Part shown: positions 6,799 to 15,094 of the stretch, piece by piece
Layout of the letters: each line of letters opens with the position of its first letter
How positions within the stretch are numbered: position 1 is the stretch's first letter
Assembly (NCBI RefSeq): GCF_943914565.1
Contig: NZ_CALUCN010000022.1
Location: 1-33,363 of the forward strand
Direction of reading: 5' to 3'
DNA length: 33,363 bases
DNA from: an uncultured Tessaracoccus sp.
GTDB taxonomy: Bacteria > Actinomycetota > Actinomycetes > Propionibacteriales > Propionibacteriaceae
Notes under the pieces: generated by a model
The model's database searches: none
The model's input: only the letters and a program-made list of their open reading frames with translations
Told to the model about the DNA's origin: nothing
Translations under genes and position numbers: made by a program

Positions 6799-8289
6799 GT
6801 GAGTCCTGCCACCGACGACGTCCAGCACGTCCACCGCCGACGCGCGGTGGGCTTCCTGCTCCTCTCCGCACTCCTGCCCGGCTCGGTGCAGCGGTTCGCC
6901 GGGAACCGCCGCGTGGGCACGATCGCGCTGCGCACCTGGGGGATCGCGCTCGCGGTGGTGCTCGTCGTGGCGCTCGCGGCGTGGCTCGCGCCCGGCCCGA
7001 CGGTGGGGTTCCTCGTCACCCCGTGGGTCACGGTGGTGGCGAAGGCGCTCGTCTGGGTGCTGTTCCTCGGCTGGGCCGTCGTGCTGTTCGACGCGTGGCG
7101 CCTCGCACGCCCGCTTGGGCTGCCGCAGCGCACCCGGCTCGTGATGACCGCGACGGTGGGTGTGCTCGTCGTCGCCCTCGGCATGGCCGCCAACACCGTC
7201 GCGAGCGGCTTCACCGCCGCCGGCAACATCGGGCAGGTGCTGCCGGGCGGCGGCGACACGACGAAGAAGGCCGGCCGATACAACGTCCTGCTGCTGGGCG
7301 TCGACTCCGCCGCGCACCGCGAGGGGCTGCGGCCCGACTCGATCACCGTCGCCTCGGTGGACGCCGAGACCGGGCGGGCGGTGCTGTTCGGGCTCCCGCG
7401 CAACATGCAGGGGGTGCCGTTCCCCGAGTCCTCGCCGATGCACGAGCTCTACCCCGACGGCTTCCGCTGCCCCGACGACGAGTGCATGCTGAACGCCGTG
7501 TGGACCGCGGGCGAGGACGCGGCCGACCGCTTCCCCGACGACGCGCAGCCGGGCCTCGAGGCGACGAAGGCCGCGGTCTCCGAGACCCTGGGCCTCGACC
7601 TCAACTACTACGCGATGGTCGACATGCAGGGCTTCCGCTCCCTCGTCGACGCGATGGGCGGCATCGAACTCGACGTGATGCAGCGCATCCCGATCGGGGG
7701 CGGGGGCGCCCCGGTCTCCGGCTACATCGAGCCCGGCCGCGGCGTCCACCTCGACGGTGCGCACGCCCTGTGGTTCGCGCGCTCGCGCCACGACTCGTCG
7801 GACTACGAGCGCATGCAGCGCCAGAAGTGCGTGATGAGCGCCATGGTCCACCAGCTCGACCCGAAGACGGTGGCCACGCGCTTCGTCGAACTCTCCGAGG
7901 CCGGCAAGAGCCTCCTGCGCACCGACGTGCCGGGCAACCAGCTCGTCGATCTCGCCTCGCTCGCGCTCAAGACCCGCGAGCACCAGATCGCCGCGGTGAA
8001 CTTCACCCCACCGCTCGTGCCGAACACCGCCGACCCCGACTTCGACAAGATCCGCCGCACCGTCGAGGAGTCGATCGCCAGGGCCGAGGCCGCCGACGAG
8101 GCCCAGCCCCCGTCGGAGAGCTCCGGCTCGGCGGCGAGTGGTGGAGCGAGCGCGAGCAGCCCGGCCACGCCGCCGTCGACGCCCGCGTCGCCGACGGCCA
8201 GCCCGTCGGCGAGCAAGGGCGAGGCGGGCGCGTACGGCCGCGAACACCAACGCACCGACGACCTCGGCGTCGTCTGCTCGGCTGGATAG
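6799..8289 (+). CDS. LCP family protein with three membrane helices and Ser/Ala/Pro tail
   Basis: This is a second putative glycopolymer ligase, 496 residues. Three predicted membrane helices (about 49-65, 72-98 and 112-131) precede the LCP domain (about 160-400), unlike the single helix of its divergent neighbour. Motifs include NVLLLGVDS (162-170), FGLPRNMQG (197-205), a Cys pair in CPDDEC, DAMGGIELDV, and an Arg-rich FARSRHDSSDYERMQRQK. The last 70 or so residues are rich in Ser, Ala and Pro and look disordered. GTG 6799 is the only reasonable start, with GGGAG upstream. The TAG stop is part of the next gene's -10. Confidence 0.92.
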   Translation: MSPATDDVQHVHRRRAVGFLLLSALLPGSVQRFAGNRRVGTIALRTWGIALAVVLVVALAAWLAPGPTVGFLVTPWVTVVAKALVWVLFLGWAVVLFDAWRLARPLGLPQRTRLVMTATVGVLVVALGMAANTVASGFTAAGNIGQVLPGGGDTTKKAGRYNVLLLGVDSAAHREGLRPDSITVASVDAETGRAVLFGLPRNMQGVPFPESSPMHELYPDGFRCPDDECMLNAVWTAGEDAADRFPDDAQPGLEATKAAVSETLGLDLNYYAMVDMQGFRSLVDAMGGIELDVMQRIPIGGGGAPVSGYIEPGRGVHLDGAHALWFARSRHDSSDYERMQRQKCVMSAMVHQLDPKTVATRFVELSEAGKSLLRTDVPGNQLVDLASLALKTREHQIAAVNFTPPLVPNTADPDFDKIRRTVEESIARAEAADEAQPPSESSGSAASGGASASSPATPPSTPASPTASPSASKGEAGAYGREHQRTDDLGVVCSAG

Positions 8290-8292
8290 GGT
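8287..8292 (+). promoter_or_regulatory. -10 hexamer of the GT2 gene, overlapping the LCP stop codon
   Basis: TAGGGT begins with the TAG stop of the LCP gene and ends 7 bases before ATG 8300. Confidence 0.6.
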
Positions 8293-8299
8293 GGAGCCC

Positions 8300-9268
8300 A
8301 TGAACGTGAGTGTCGTCATGCCGGTGCGCAACGAGGAGGCGCACCTGGCCGCCGCGGTCGACCGGGTACTCGCCCAGGACCACGACGGTGAACTGGAGAT
8401 CGTGATCGCCGTGGGCCCGTCGGCCGACCGCACCGAGTCGCTGGCGAGGGCCCTCGCCGACACGCACGAGGAGGTCCGCGTCGTCGCGAACCCGACGGGG
8501 TACACGCCCGCCGGCCTCAACCTCGCCATCGCCGCCGCCCGCCACGACGTCATCGTCCGCGTCGACGGCCACGGCGAGTTGAGCGAGGGCTACATCGCCC
8601 GCGCGGTCGAGTTGCTCGAGGAGACCGGTGCCGCCAACGTCGGCGGCGTCATGGACGCGCAGGGTCGCACCGCCTTCGAGCGCGCCGTCGCGGCCGCGTA
8701 CAACTCGCCGTACGGCCTGGGCGGCGGCGGGTTCCACCTGAAGGACACCCCGCCCGGCCCCGCGGAGACGGTGTTCCTGGGTGTCTTCCGCCGCGAGGCG
8801 CTCGAGTCCGTGGGCGGCTTCGACGAGACCCTCCTGCGTGCGCAGGACTGGGAACTCAACCACCGCCTCCGCAAGGCCGGCTTCATCGTGTACTTCTCGC
8901 CCGACCTGCGCGTCGTGTACCGCCCGCGCTCCACCTACAAGGCGCTCGCCGAGCAGTTCTACCGCACCGGCAGCTGGCGCCGCGAGGTCATCCGCCGCTA
9001 CCCGGAGACCGCGTCGGTGCGCTACCTCGCCCCGCCGGTCGCGGTCGCGGGCTTCACCGGCGGGCTGCTGGGCGGCCTCGCCGGCCTCGTCACGCGCAAC
9101 CGCTGGCTCACCGTCCTGCTGCTGGCCCCCACCGTCTACGCGCTGTTCCTCGTGCTCGCCACGCTGCGCACGCCGGCCGACGCCGCGGCCAAGCGGCACC
9201 TGCCGCTCGTGCTCGCCGTGATGCACGGCTGCTGGGGGCTCGGCTTCCTGCGCTCGAAGCCGGCCTGA
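8300..9268 (+). CDS. Family 2 glycosyltransferase, ExoA-like
   Basis: The 322-residue membrane-associated GT-A enzyme probably extends a cell-wall or exopolysaccharide chain. It starts with MNVSVVMPVRNEE, has VRVDGHGE in place of the usual DxD metal site, and has the acceptor-side AQDWELNHRLRKAG. Two hydrophobic segments near the C-terminus (after LAPPVAVAGFTGG and around WLTVLLLAPTVY) would anchor it. This arrangement resembles succinoglycan ExoA-type enzymes, a comparison from memory. The sugar donor is unknown; GDP-mannose is plausible given manC nearby. ATG 8300 follows the -10 by 7 bases, which excludes the longer frame from 8138. Confidence 0.88.
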   Translation: MNVSVVMPVRNEEAHLAAAVDRVLAQDHDGELEIVIAVGPSADRTESLARALADTHEEVRVVANPTGYTPAGLNLAIAAARHDVIVRVDGHGELSEGYIARAVELLEETGAANVGGVMDAQGRTAFERAVAAAYNSPYGLGGGGFHLKDTPPGPAETVFLGVFRREALESVGGFDETLLRAQDWELNHRLRKAGFIVYFSPDLRVVYRPRSTYKALAEQFYRTGSWRREVIRRYPETASVRYLAPPVAVAGFTGGLLGGLAGLVTRNRWLTVLLLAPTVYALFLVLATLRTPADAAAKRHLPLVLAVMHGCWGLGFLRSKPA

Positions 9269-9286
9269 GCAGGCGCGGGCTCAGCC
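9262..9286. terminator. Hairpin across convergent stop codons
   Basis: GGC and TGAGC (9262-9270, with one bulged base) pair with GCTCA and GCC (9279-9286). The hairpin contains the stop of the GT2 gene and the stop of the minus-strand TIGR03089 gene, and may terminate both. Confidence 0.45.
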
Positions 9287-9934
9287 CTCGCGCACCGCGC
9301 GCTCCGAGGTCTGCACCCGTTCGACCTCGCCGGCGTCGAGCCCGGTGACGATCACCGTCGAGCCACCGCCCACGACCGGTGCCACCAGCGCGTCGCGGAG
9401 GAACTCCCACCCGCAGTGCGGGTCGACGAAGAGCCGCCGGTCCGAGCGCCCCTCGACGTCCGCGAGCTGCCCGTGGGTCACGTCGCCCCACGCCGGGTCC
9501 TCCGACGCCGGCGAGCCGGGCAGCGCCAGGTCCGGCTGGGTGAGCACGTCGGCGTAGTCGATCGCGCCGGCCGGCACCTCGTCGAATCCCCGCCCGAGCG
9601 GGTGCAGCGTGCACGCGACGGTGGCGCGCCCCCGTCGCGGATCCTCCGGCCCCACCACCGCCAGCTCGGCCCCGTCGGGGACGCCCTGCACCGCGTGCCC
9701 GCCGGTGAACCACGCCGCGGCCACCCAGATGAGCGAGACCCAGTGCCCCGGGTCGGTGTCCGACAGGCCGAGCGCGATCGGTTCGGCCGGGTCCACGTCG
9801 AGCTCCTCGACGAGGTTGGCGGTCTTCATCACCCAGTTCAGGAACGTCTGCCCCGAGAGTTCGATGCGCGAGTCCTGGTCGTAGTGGGTGATGAGCGGGT
9901 CGCCGCCGAGGCGCGCCAGTGCGTCGTGGAACAT
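9281..9934 (-). CDS. TIGR03089 family protein
   Basis: This 217-residue cytoplasmic protein belongs to an actinobacterial family named TIGR03089. Members resemble a fragment of the AMP-binding (acyl-adenylate) fold but are too short to be complete ligases. Visible landmarks are GQTFLNWVMKTANLV, LGLSDTDPGHW, TGGHAVQG and a closing GGGSTVIVTG. The gene lies between an LCP/glycosyltransferase pair and manC, as in mycobacteria (Rv3267-Rv3268 region, from memory). I chose ATG 9934 because TACGAT (9942-9947) sits 7 bases upstream; the alternative ATG at 9943 would overlap that hexamer. The function is not established. Confidence 0.82.
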   Translation of the reverse strand: MFHDALARLGGDPLITHYDQDSRIELSGQTFLNWVMKTANLVEELDVDPAEPIALGLSDTDPGHWVSLIWVAAAWFTGGHAVQGVPDGAELAVVGPEDPRRGRATVACTLHPLGRGFDEVPAGAIDYADVLTQPDLALPGSPASEDPAWGDVTHGQLADVEGRSDRRLFVDPHCGWEFLRDALVAPVVGGGSTVIVTGLDAGEVERVQTSERAVREG

Positions 9935-9941
9935 GCGAGCC

Positions 9942-9947
9942 ATCGTA
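9942..9947 (-). promoter_or_regulatory. -10 hexamer of the TIGR03089 gene
   Basis: On the minus strand TACGAT ends 7 bases before ATG 9934. This decides the start codon against the in-frame ATG at 9943. Confidence 0.65.
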
Positions 9948-9978
9948 GTGGCGCCGACGCGGTCCGGGGCCCGTGCCC

Positions 9979-9984
9979 TACGGT
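9979..9984 (+). promoter_or_regulatory. -10 hexamer of manC
   Basis: TACGGT is followed by 6 bases and ATG 9991. The divergent TIGR03089 promoter is about 35 bases away. Confidence 0.6.
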
Positions 9985-9990
9985 TGGGCC

Positions 9991-11064
9991 ATGCGCTACG
10001 TCGTCATCATGGCCGGCGGGTCCGGCACCCGTCTCTGGCCCATCTCGCGGCAGGGCCGCCCGAAGCAGTTGCTCGAGATGTTCGAGGGCAGGTCCCTGCT
10101 GCAACTCGCCCACGACCGGCTCGACGGGCTCGTCCCACCCGAACGGATCCTCGTCTGCACCGGGCGCGCGCACGCCGCCGACGTCGCGGCGCAGCTGCCG
10201 GGGCTGCCGGCAGAGAACCTCCTCGGCGAGCCCGAGGGCCGCGACTCGCTGAACGCCGTCGCCTGGTCCGCCGCCGTGCTCGCCGAACGCGACCCGGACG
10301 CCACCGTCGCGATGGTCACCGCCGATCAGCTCATCAGCCCCGCCGACGAGTACCGCGCCGCCCTCGACCGCGCGTTCGACGCCGCCGAGCGCCACGACGG
10401 GGCCCTCGTCACGCTGGGCGTCGTGCCGACGAGCCCGCACACCGGCTACGGCTACCTCCACCGCGCCGAGGCGGTCGACGACGGGGTGTACCGGGTCGCC
10501 GAGTTCAAGGAGAAGCCCGACGCCGAGCTCGCGCGCAGCTACGTCGACTCCGGCGAGTACTGGTGGAACGCCGGCATGTTCGTCTGGCGCGCCCGCACGC
10601 TGCTCGCCCAGCTCGACCAACTGCTGCCCGAGACCGCCCGCACCGTGCGCGCGATCGCCGCCGACCCGTCGAGGCTCGACGAGCTGTTCCCGACGCTCAC
10701 GAAGACCTCGGTCGACTACGCCGTCATGGAGCCCGCCTCGACCGGCGCCACCGACGCGCAGGTGCTGTGCGTCCCGCTCGAGGTCGAGTGGCGCGACGTC
10801 GGCGGCTTCGAGAGCTACGCCGAACTCCTCACCCGCGACGCCGACGGCAACGCCCGCGAGGGCGCGACGGTCACGATGGACTCCTCAGGTTGTATCGTCC
10901 TCAACATGATTGGCCGGGAACACGTCGTCGCGACCCTCGGACTCCGGGGCATGCTCGTCGTCGCCACCCGGCAGGCCACGCTCGTCGCGGACCTCGACGA
11001 CGTCGAGCGCGTGAAGGCCTTGGTCGCCACCGTCGCCGAGGAGTACGGAGCAGCACTGGCATGA
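9991..11064 (+). CDS. manC: Mannose-1-phosphate guanylyltransferase
   Basis: It makes GDP-mannose from GTP and mannose-1-phosphate in the cytoplasm. The 357-residue nucleotidyltransferase opens with MAGGSGTRLWPIS (7-19) and PKQLLEM (24-30). It also shows TGYGYL, EFKEKPD, YWWNAGMFVW and DYAVMEPA, all typical of the family. It lacks the C-terminal cupin isomerase domain, so it is the single-function type. ATG 9991 is set by the leaderless -10; the in-frame start at 9973 lies upstream of it. The stop overlaps the next gene (ATGA). With manB at 17345 it forms the GDP-mannose route. Confidence 0.95.
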   Translation: MRYVVIMAGGSGTRLWPISRQGRPKQLLEMFEGRSLLQLAHDRLDGLVPPERILVCTGRAHAADVAAQLPGLPAENLLGEPEGRDSLNAVAWSAAVLAERDPDATVAMVTADQLISPADEYRAALDRAFDAAERHDGALVTLGVVPTSPHTGYGYLHRAEAVDDGVYRVAEFKEKPDAELARSYVDSGEYWWNAGMFVWRARTLLAQLDQLLPETARTVRAIAADPSRLDELFPTLTKTSVDYAVMEPASTGATDAQVLCVPLEVEWRDVGGFESYAELLTRDADGNAREGATVTMDSSGCIVLNMIGREHVVATLGLRGMLVVATRQATLVADLDDVERVKALVATVAEEYGAALA

Positions 11065-11723
11065 GCCCCCGCAGCGTCACGACGAGCGTCTGGCCCTCGC
11101 TGTTCGCCCTGGGCCTCGCGCTCGTCGGGGCGGCCCAGCTGGGAGCCCGGGCGTGGGCGCTGCGTGCCGCGCCACCGTCGGGGCCACTCGACGCGGTGCT
11201 GGGCTGGCCGCTGTGGCTCACGGTCGTGCTGCTGGTGAGCACCGGCAGGGTGCAGATGTGGACCCGCGGCGTCGTCTCGCTGCTGGCCCTGCTCGGCGCC
11301 GGTCTGCACGTCGTGCTGGCGGTGCTGGGCGGCCTCCCCGTGCTGGGTGAGGCAGGGGTGGAGGCGTTCGCCGGGGGTGTGGCCGCCGTGGGCGCGCCTG
11401 CGCTGCTCACGGCGTGGGCGGTCTGGGACGTGTTCCGCCGTCGGGCCGACCGCCGCCACGCGCGCGAGCGCGCCGCCCGTGGCCAGGAGTCGCCGGGCGT
11501 GCTCGTGATCCACCCCACCGAGTCGCCGGTGCAGCCGCTGGGCGAGCTCGACGACGACCCGTTCTCCGTGCCGACGCCGGTGGGAGCGCCGCGGGCCGAG
11601 CCCACGTCGGGGAGTGCCTCGGAGGGGGAGTGGCGCAAGGTCACGACGCCGTGGCCGCGTGCCGTCGAGGAGGATCCGGACGGTACACTGCTGCGGCCGC
11701 CACGCCGTCGCGCGGCGCGCTGA
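11061..11723 (+). CDS. Predicted four-helix membrane protein, unknown family
   Basis: I do not recognise this 220-residue protein. It has about four hydrophobic segments: one near the N-terminus starting at WPSLFALGL, then around WPLWLTVVLLV, VVSLLALLGAGLHVVL and GVAAVGAPALLTAWAV. An Arg-rich stop-transfer (FRRRADRRHARERAARR-like) and a Pro/Asp/Glu-rich, probably disordered cytoplasmic tail of about 80 residues follow. The start codon overlaps the manC stop by 4 bases, so the two are translationally coupled. Its operon with manC suggests a cell-envelope role, which is inference only. Confidence 0.75.
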   Translation: MSPRSVTTSVWPSLFALGLALVGAAQLGARAWALRAAPPSGPLDAVLGWPLWLTVVLLVSTGRVQMWTRGVVSLLALLGAGLHVVLAVLGGLPVLGEAGVEAFAGGVAAVGAPALLTAWAVWDVFRRRADRRHARERAARGQESPGVLVIHPTESPVQPLGELDDDPFSVPTPVGAPRAEPTSGSASEGEWRKVTTPWPRAVEEDPDGTLLRPPRRRAAR

Positions 11724-11743
11724 CCCTGCTCGGGGGCGGGTCA
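11721..11743. terminator. Weak hairpin after the manC operon
   Basis: TGACCC (11721-11726) pairs with GGGTCA (11738-11743) around an 11-base loop, and it starts at the stop codon. There is no T tract. It could be an attenuating or terminating hairpin before the whiB promoter. Confidence 0.3.
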
Positions 11744-11804
11744 CAGGACGGTACACCCCGGCGTGTCCCCTTGCGGACCTTCGGGGAGGATTTTGCGTTC
11801 GGGC

Positions 11805-11833
11805 TTGACGAGTCCGAACAACACGTGTGTAAT
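11805..11833 (+). promoter_or_regulatory. whiB promoter with -35 and -10
   Basis: TTGACG (11805-11810) and TGTAAT (11828-11833) are separated by exactly 17 bases, the best two-box promoter I see in the window. The leader carries AAAGGAGG about 6 bases before GTG 11854, so whiB, unlike most neighbours, is translated from a Shine-Dalgarno leader. Confidence 0.75.
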
Positions 11834-11853
11834 TCAAGGGAAAGGAGGGGCCA

Positions 11854-12114
11854 GTGAACGAGGAGATGTTGTTGCTGCTGGGCGACGACGACGGCGCCTA
11901 CGCCTGGCAAGCCGAAGCACTGTGCGCCCAAACCGATCCCGAGGCCTTCTTCCCTGAGAAGGGCGGTTCCACCCGAGACGCGAAGCAGGTCTGCCTCAAC
12001 TGCACGGTCCGCACGCAATGCCTCGAGTATGCTCTGGCGCACGACGAGCGCTTCGGCATCTGGGGCGGGCTCTCCGAACGGGAGCGACGCAGGCTGAAGC
12101 GCGCAGCAGTCTGA
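11854..12114 (+). CDS. whiB2: WhiB-family iron-sulfur regulator, WhiB2/WhmD type
   Basis: WhiB proteins bind a [4Fe-4S] cluster and act with the principal sigma factor; the WhiB2/WhmD group is linked to septation and division. The 86-residue product has the four cluster cysteines C24, C47, C50 and C56 in C-x22-C-x2-C-x5-C order, the turn GIWGG (68-72), and a basic C-terminal tail RERRRLKR (76-83). GTG 11854 follows a strong ribosome-binding site. The subclass rests on neighbours (manC, DUF3499, manB) as in mycobacterial whiB2 and is less certain than the family. Genes for coenzyme F420 synthesis (fbiA/fbiB), which I recall next to mycobacterial whiB2, are absent here. Confidence 0.93.
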   Translation: MNEEMLLLLGDDDGAYAWQAEALCAQTDPEAFFPEKGGSTRDAKQVCLNCTVRTQCLEYALAHDERFGIWGGLSERERRRLKRAAV

Positions 12115-12127
12115 CGGGAGGTCGCGC

Positions 12128-15094
12128 GTGAGCGAACCCGACGAGGGACAACGCTTCAAGGATCTGTGGGCCTGGGCTGACGAGGAGGAGGACGAGTTTC
12201 GTCCCGACCCCGTTGACCCTGCCCGCTGCCTCGCGGTGATGGTGGTGCGCGACGCGGCGGCCTGGCTGCCCGGGCAGCTCGCCGCCATCGCCGCCAGCAC
12301 GCAGCGCCCCGGGGAGATCGTCGCGGTCGACGCCGGTTCCGAGGATGACTCACCCGCGCTGCTCGCCGAGGCGCTCGCCGCAGGTGTCCTCGACGCGGTC
12401 GTGGACGTCGCGCCCGACGGGAGCTTCGCCGAGGCGGTCGCCGCCGGTATCGGGGACCGCGAGCCCGAGTGGCTGTGGATCCTCCACGACGACGCCTCGC
12501 CCGAGCCCGACGCCCTCGCCGAACTGCTCGCCCTGGCCCCCACGGCTGATCTGCTCGTGCCGAAACTTCTCGCACCCGGCCTGCCGGGGGAGCCGGCGGT
12601 CATCCTCGAGTGCGGACAGAGCATCACCACCGGCGGCGTCCGCGTCGGCGTCTCCGAGGAGGGCGACGTCGACCAGGGCCAGCTCGACCCCGCCGCCGTG
12701 CTCGGCGGGTCGACCGCCGGCATGCTCATCCGCGGCACCCTGTGGCGTGAACTCGGCGGCCTCGCGCCGGAGATCCCCGGCCACCGCGACGGCGTCGAGC
12801 TCGGCTGGCGCGCCAACCTCGCCGGCTGGCGCGTCGTCCGCGCCCCCGCGGCCGCGCTGTGGCACCGCGAGGCGGGCCGCCGTCGGGAACGCGCCGCACG
12901 GCGCCACCCCCACGTCGACGACCGGCTCGCGGCACTGCGCGTCGTCGGCGCCCACGGCACCGGGGCGATGCGCCTGCGCCTCGGCAGCTGGGCCCGTGCG
13001 CTGGGGTTCCTCGTGGCCAAGTCCCCGTCGCACGCCCGCGCCGAACTCGCCGCCCACCACGCCTACGCCCGCTCGCGCCAGCTGACCAGGCAGGTGGCCG
13101 AGCGGATCCCCGACGGGGACGAGGCCGACGTCGCCGACCTGCTGCCGCCGCGCGGCTGGGGCCTGCGCACCGCCGTCGACCGTGTCGGCAACGCCATCTC
13201 CGAGCGCTACCGCGACTTCACCGCAACCACGAGCCTCGACGAGCTCACCGGTGACGAGTTCGCCGACGCCCACGGGCCCGAGCGACGTCGGGTCTCGCCG
13301 GGGCTGCTGCTCGTACTCGTCGTGCTGGTCGTGGGGCTCGCCGCAGGCTGGCGCCTCTGGGGCGCGACGGACCTCGCCGGCGGTGGCCTGCTGCCCGCCC
13401 CGACGGGGGCCGGAGCCATGTGGGACGCCTACCTCCGCGACGGTGCACCCGCACTCGGGGTCGGGGCTCTCGCGTCGTCGCTCGTGTTCGGGAAGGCCTC
13501 GCTGCTGTCCTTTGCGCTGGTGCTGCTGGGCCCGCTCGTCGCCGCGCTCACCGCGCACGCGCTCCTTCGCAGTCTCGACGTCCGGCCGGGGCTCGCCGCT
13601 GTCGGCGCCGGGCTCTGGGCCGCCGCGACGCTCGCGCTCGGCCTGCCCTCGTCGGGCGACGTGAGTGGGATGGTCGTCGCGATCGTCGCACCGCTGCTGC
13701 TGCGCAGCCTCCACCGCACCATCACCAGCGCGCACCTGCGCGGCGCCGACGGGCTGCGCGCCCCGGCGCAGGCAGCCTGCTGGCTGTTCGTCTTCGCCTC
13801 GTTCTGGCCGCTCGCGCTGCCCCTGGCCACCGTCGGGGCGATCCTCGTGGTGCTGCTCCGCCGCGGGCACGCAGCCGCGTGGGCGACGGTGGTCGTGCCC
13901 GTGTGGCTGCTGTTCCTGCCGTACCTCGCGCGACTCTTCCGCACGCCCGGCCGCTGGCTGACCGGCGTCGACCCGCTCGCGTGGCCCGCTTGGCCGCCGT
14001 CGGGGGTGGGGCTCCTGCTCGGCCGCGTCGCACCGAGCGGCGTGCCACTGTGGCTGAGCGCGCTGTTCGTGGGCGGGCTGGCGCTCGTCGCGTTCTGCTC
14101 GCTGCTGCGGATCCCCTCGCGCGCGGCCTCGTGGGCCGTCGCCGCGACGATCGTCGTGCCGCTCGTGGCCGGGGTCGCGGTGTCCAGGCTGGCCCTCCCA
14201 CTCGACGGGGGGTCGGCCCGCGCGCTGCTCACACCGTGGGCGCTCGCCGTCGTCGCCGGCATGGTCGCCGCGTTCGTCGTCCGCGCGCACGACCGCGAGC
14301 CGCACGGTTGGCGCGTGGCGCTCCCCGTCGTCGCGACGGGGGTCGGCCTCGTCACGCTGCTGGCCTGGCCGTTCGTCGGGATGCGCGGGCCGGTCACGCC
14401 GGCCCCGGGCGTGCTGCCCGCGTACGTCACCGACGTGCTGGACTCGCCGCGCGCGAGCCGCGCCCTCGTCGTGGCGCGGACGGAGGGGCAGCTGCGCTGG
14501 AACGTCGTCGACGCCGAACGTCCCCGCTGGGGCTCGGCCGAGCGCTGGCCGGCGGGCGGGTTCGACGAGGAGTTCGCCGCGCTCGTCCAAGGGTTCGCCG
14601 GCGGGCAGCCGCCGGACGACCTCGCCGAGCAGCTCGCGCACCTGGGCGTCTCGCACGTCGCGCTCACCGGCTTCGACGCCGACGAGGTGCTCGCGGTGCG
14701 CAACGTCGAGGGCCTCACCGCGGCGCCGAGCTCGAAGGACACGACGGTGTTCACCGTCGTGGGGTTGGTCAGCCGCGCGACGATCATCCAGCACGGTGGC
14801 GCCAGGACGCCCGTCGTGGACGGGCGCATCCCGGCGGGAGCGCAGACGCGCCTGCTCGAGGTCAGCGATCCGCGGGACATCCGTGTGCGCGTGTCGGACA
14901 CCCCGCTCGAGCGGACCGATGGGGAGCTGCCGACGTTCCGGCTCGGGGAGGGGCCGGGGCGGCTCGAGGTGAGCCTGCCGAAGGACTGGTTCGCACTCGG
15001 CTGGTCGGCCGTGCTGCTGTTGACGCTCGGGCTGCTGGCCATGCCGACGCTGCCGCAGCGCACCGGTGCCCGTCCGAGGAGGAGTGCCGCATGA
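12128..15094 (+). CDS. Large family 2 glycosyltransferase fused to polytopic membrane region
   Basis: The 988-residue protein joins a cytoplasmic GT2 domain (about 34-260) to a long membrane part. The GT2 domain shows VDAGSEDDS (67-75), the metal-site-like HDDASPEPD (120-128) and a region ending in LGWRANLAGW. From about residue 389 to 755 there are many hydrophobic helices. An extracytoplasmic segment of about 200 residues follows, then a last helix (about 954-975). This suggests synthesis or export of an envelope polysaccharide. It begins 13 bases after whiB with GGGAGG upstream of GTG 12128, and its stop overlaps the DUF5719 gene by 4 bases. The sugar substrate is unknown. Confidence 0.87.
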   Translation: MSEPDEGQRFKDLWAWADEEEDEFRPDPVDPARCLAVMVVRDAAAWLPGQLAAIAASTQRPGEIVAVDAGSEDDSPALLAEALAAGVLDAVVDVAPDGSFAEAVAAGIGDREPEWLWILHDDASPEPDALAELLALAPTADLLVPKLLAPGLPGEPAVILECGQSITTGGVRVGVSEEGDVDQGQLDPAAVLGGSTAGMLIRGTLWRELGGLAPEIPGHRDGVELGWRANLAGWRVVRAPAAALWHREAGRRRERAARRHPHVDDRLAALRVVGAHGTGAMRLRLGSWARALGFLVAKSPSHARAELAAHHAYARSRQLTRQVAERIPDGDEADVADLLPPRGWGLRTAVDRVGNAISERYRDFTATTSLDELTGDEFADAHGPERRRVSPGLLLVLVVLVVGLAAGWRLWGATDLAGGGLLPAPTGAGAMWDAYLRDGAPALGVGALASSLVFGKASLLSFALVLLGPLVAALTAHALLRSLDVRPGLAAVGAGLWAAATLALGLPSSGDVSGMVVAIVAPLLLRSLHRTITSAHLRGADGLRAPAQAACWLFVFASFWPLALPLATVGAILVVLLRRGHAAAWATVVVPVWLLFLPYLARLFRTPGRWLTGVDPLAWPAWPPSGVGLLLGRVAPSGVPLWLSALFVGGLALVAFCSLLRIPSRAASWAVAATIVVPLVAGVAVSRLALPLDGGSARALLTPWALAVVAGMVAAFVVRAHDREPHGWRVALPVVATGVGLVTLLAWPFVGMRGPVTPAPGVLPAYVTDVLDSPRASRALVVARTEGQLRWNVVDAERPRWGSAERWPAGGFDEEFAALVQGFAGGQPPDDLAEQLAHLGVSHVALTGFDADEVLAVRNVEGLTAAPSSKDTTVFTVVGLVSRATIIQHGGARTPVVDGRIPAGAQTRLLEVSDPRDIRVRVSDTPLERTDGELPTFRLGEGPGRLEVSLPKDWFALGWSAVLLLTLGLLAMPTLPQRTGARPRRSAA

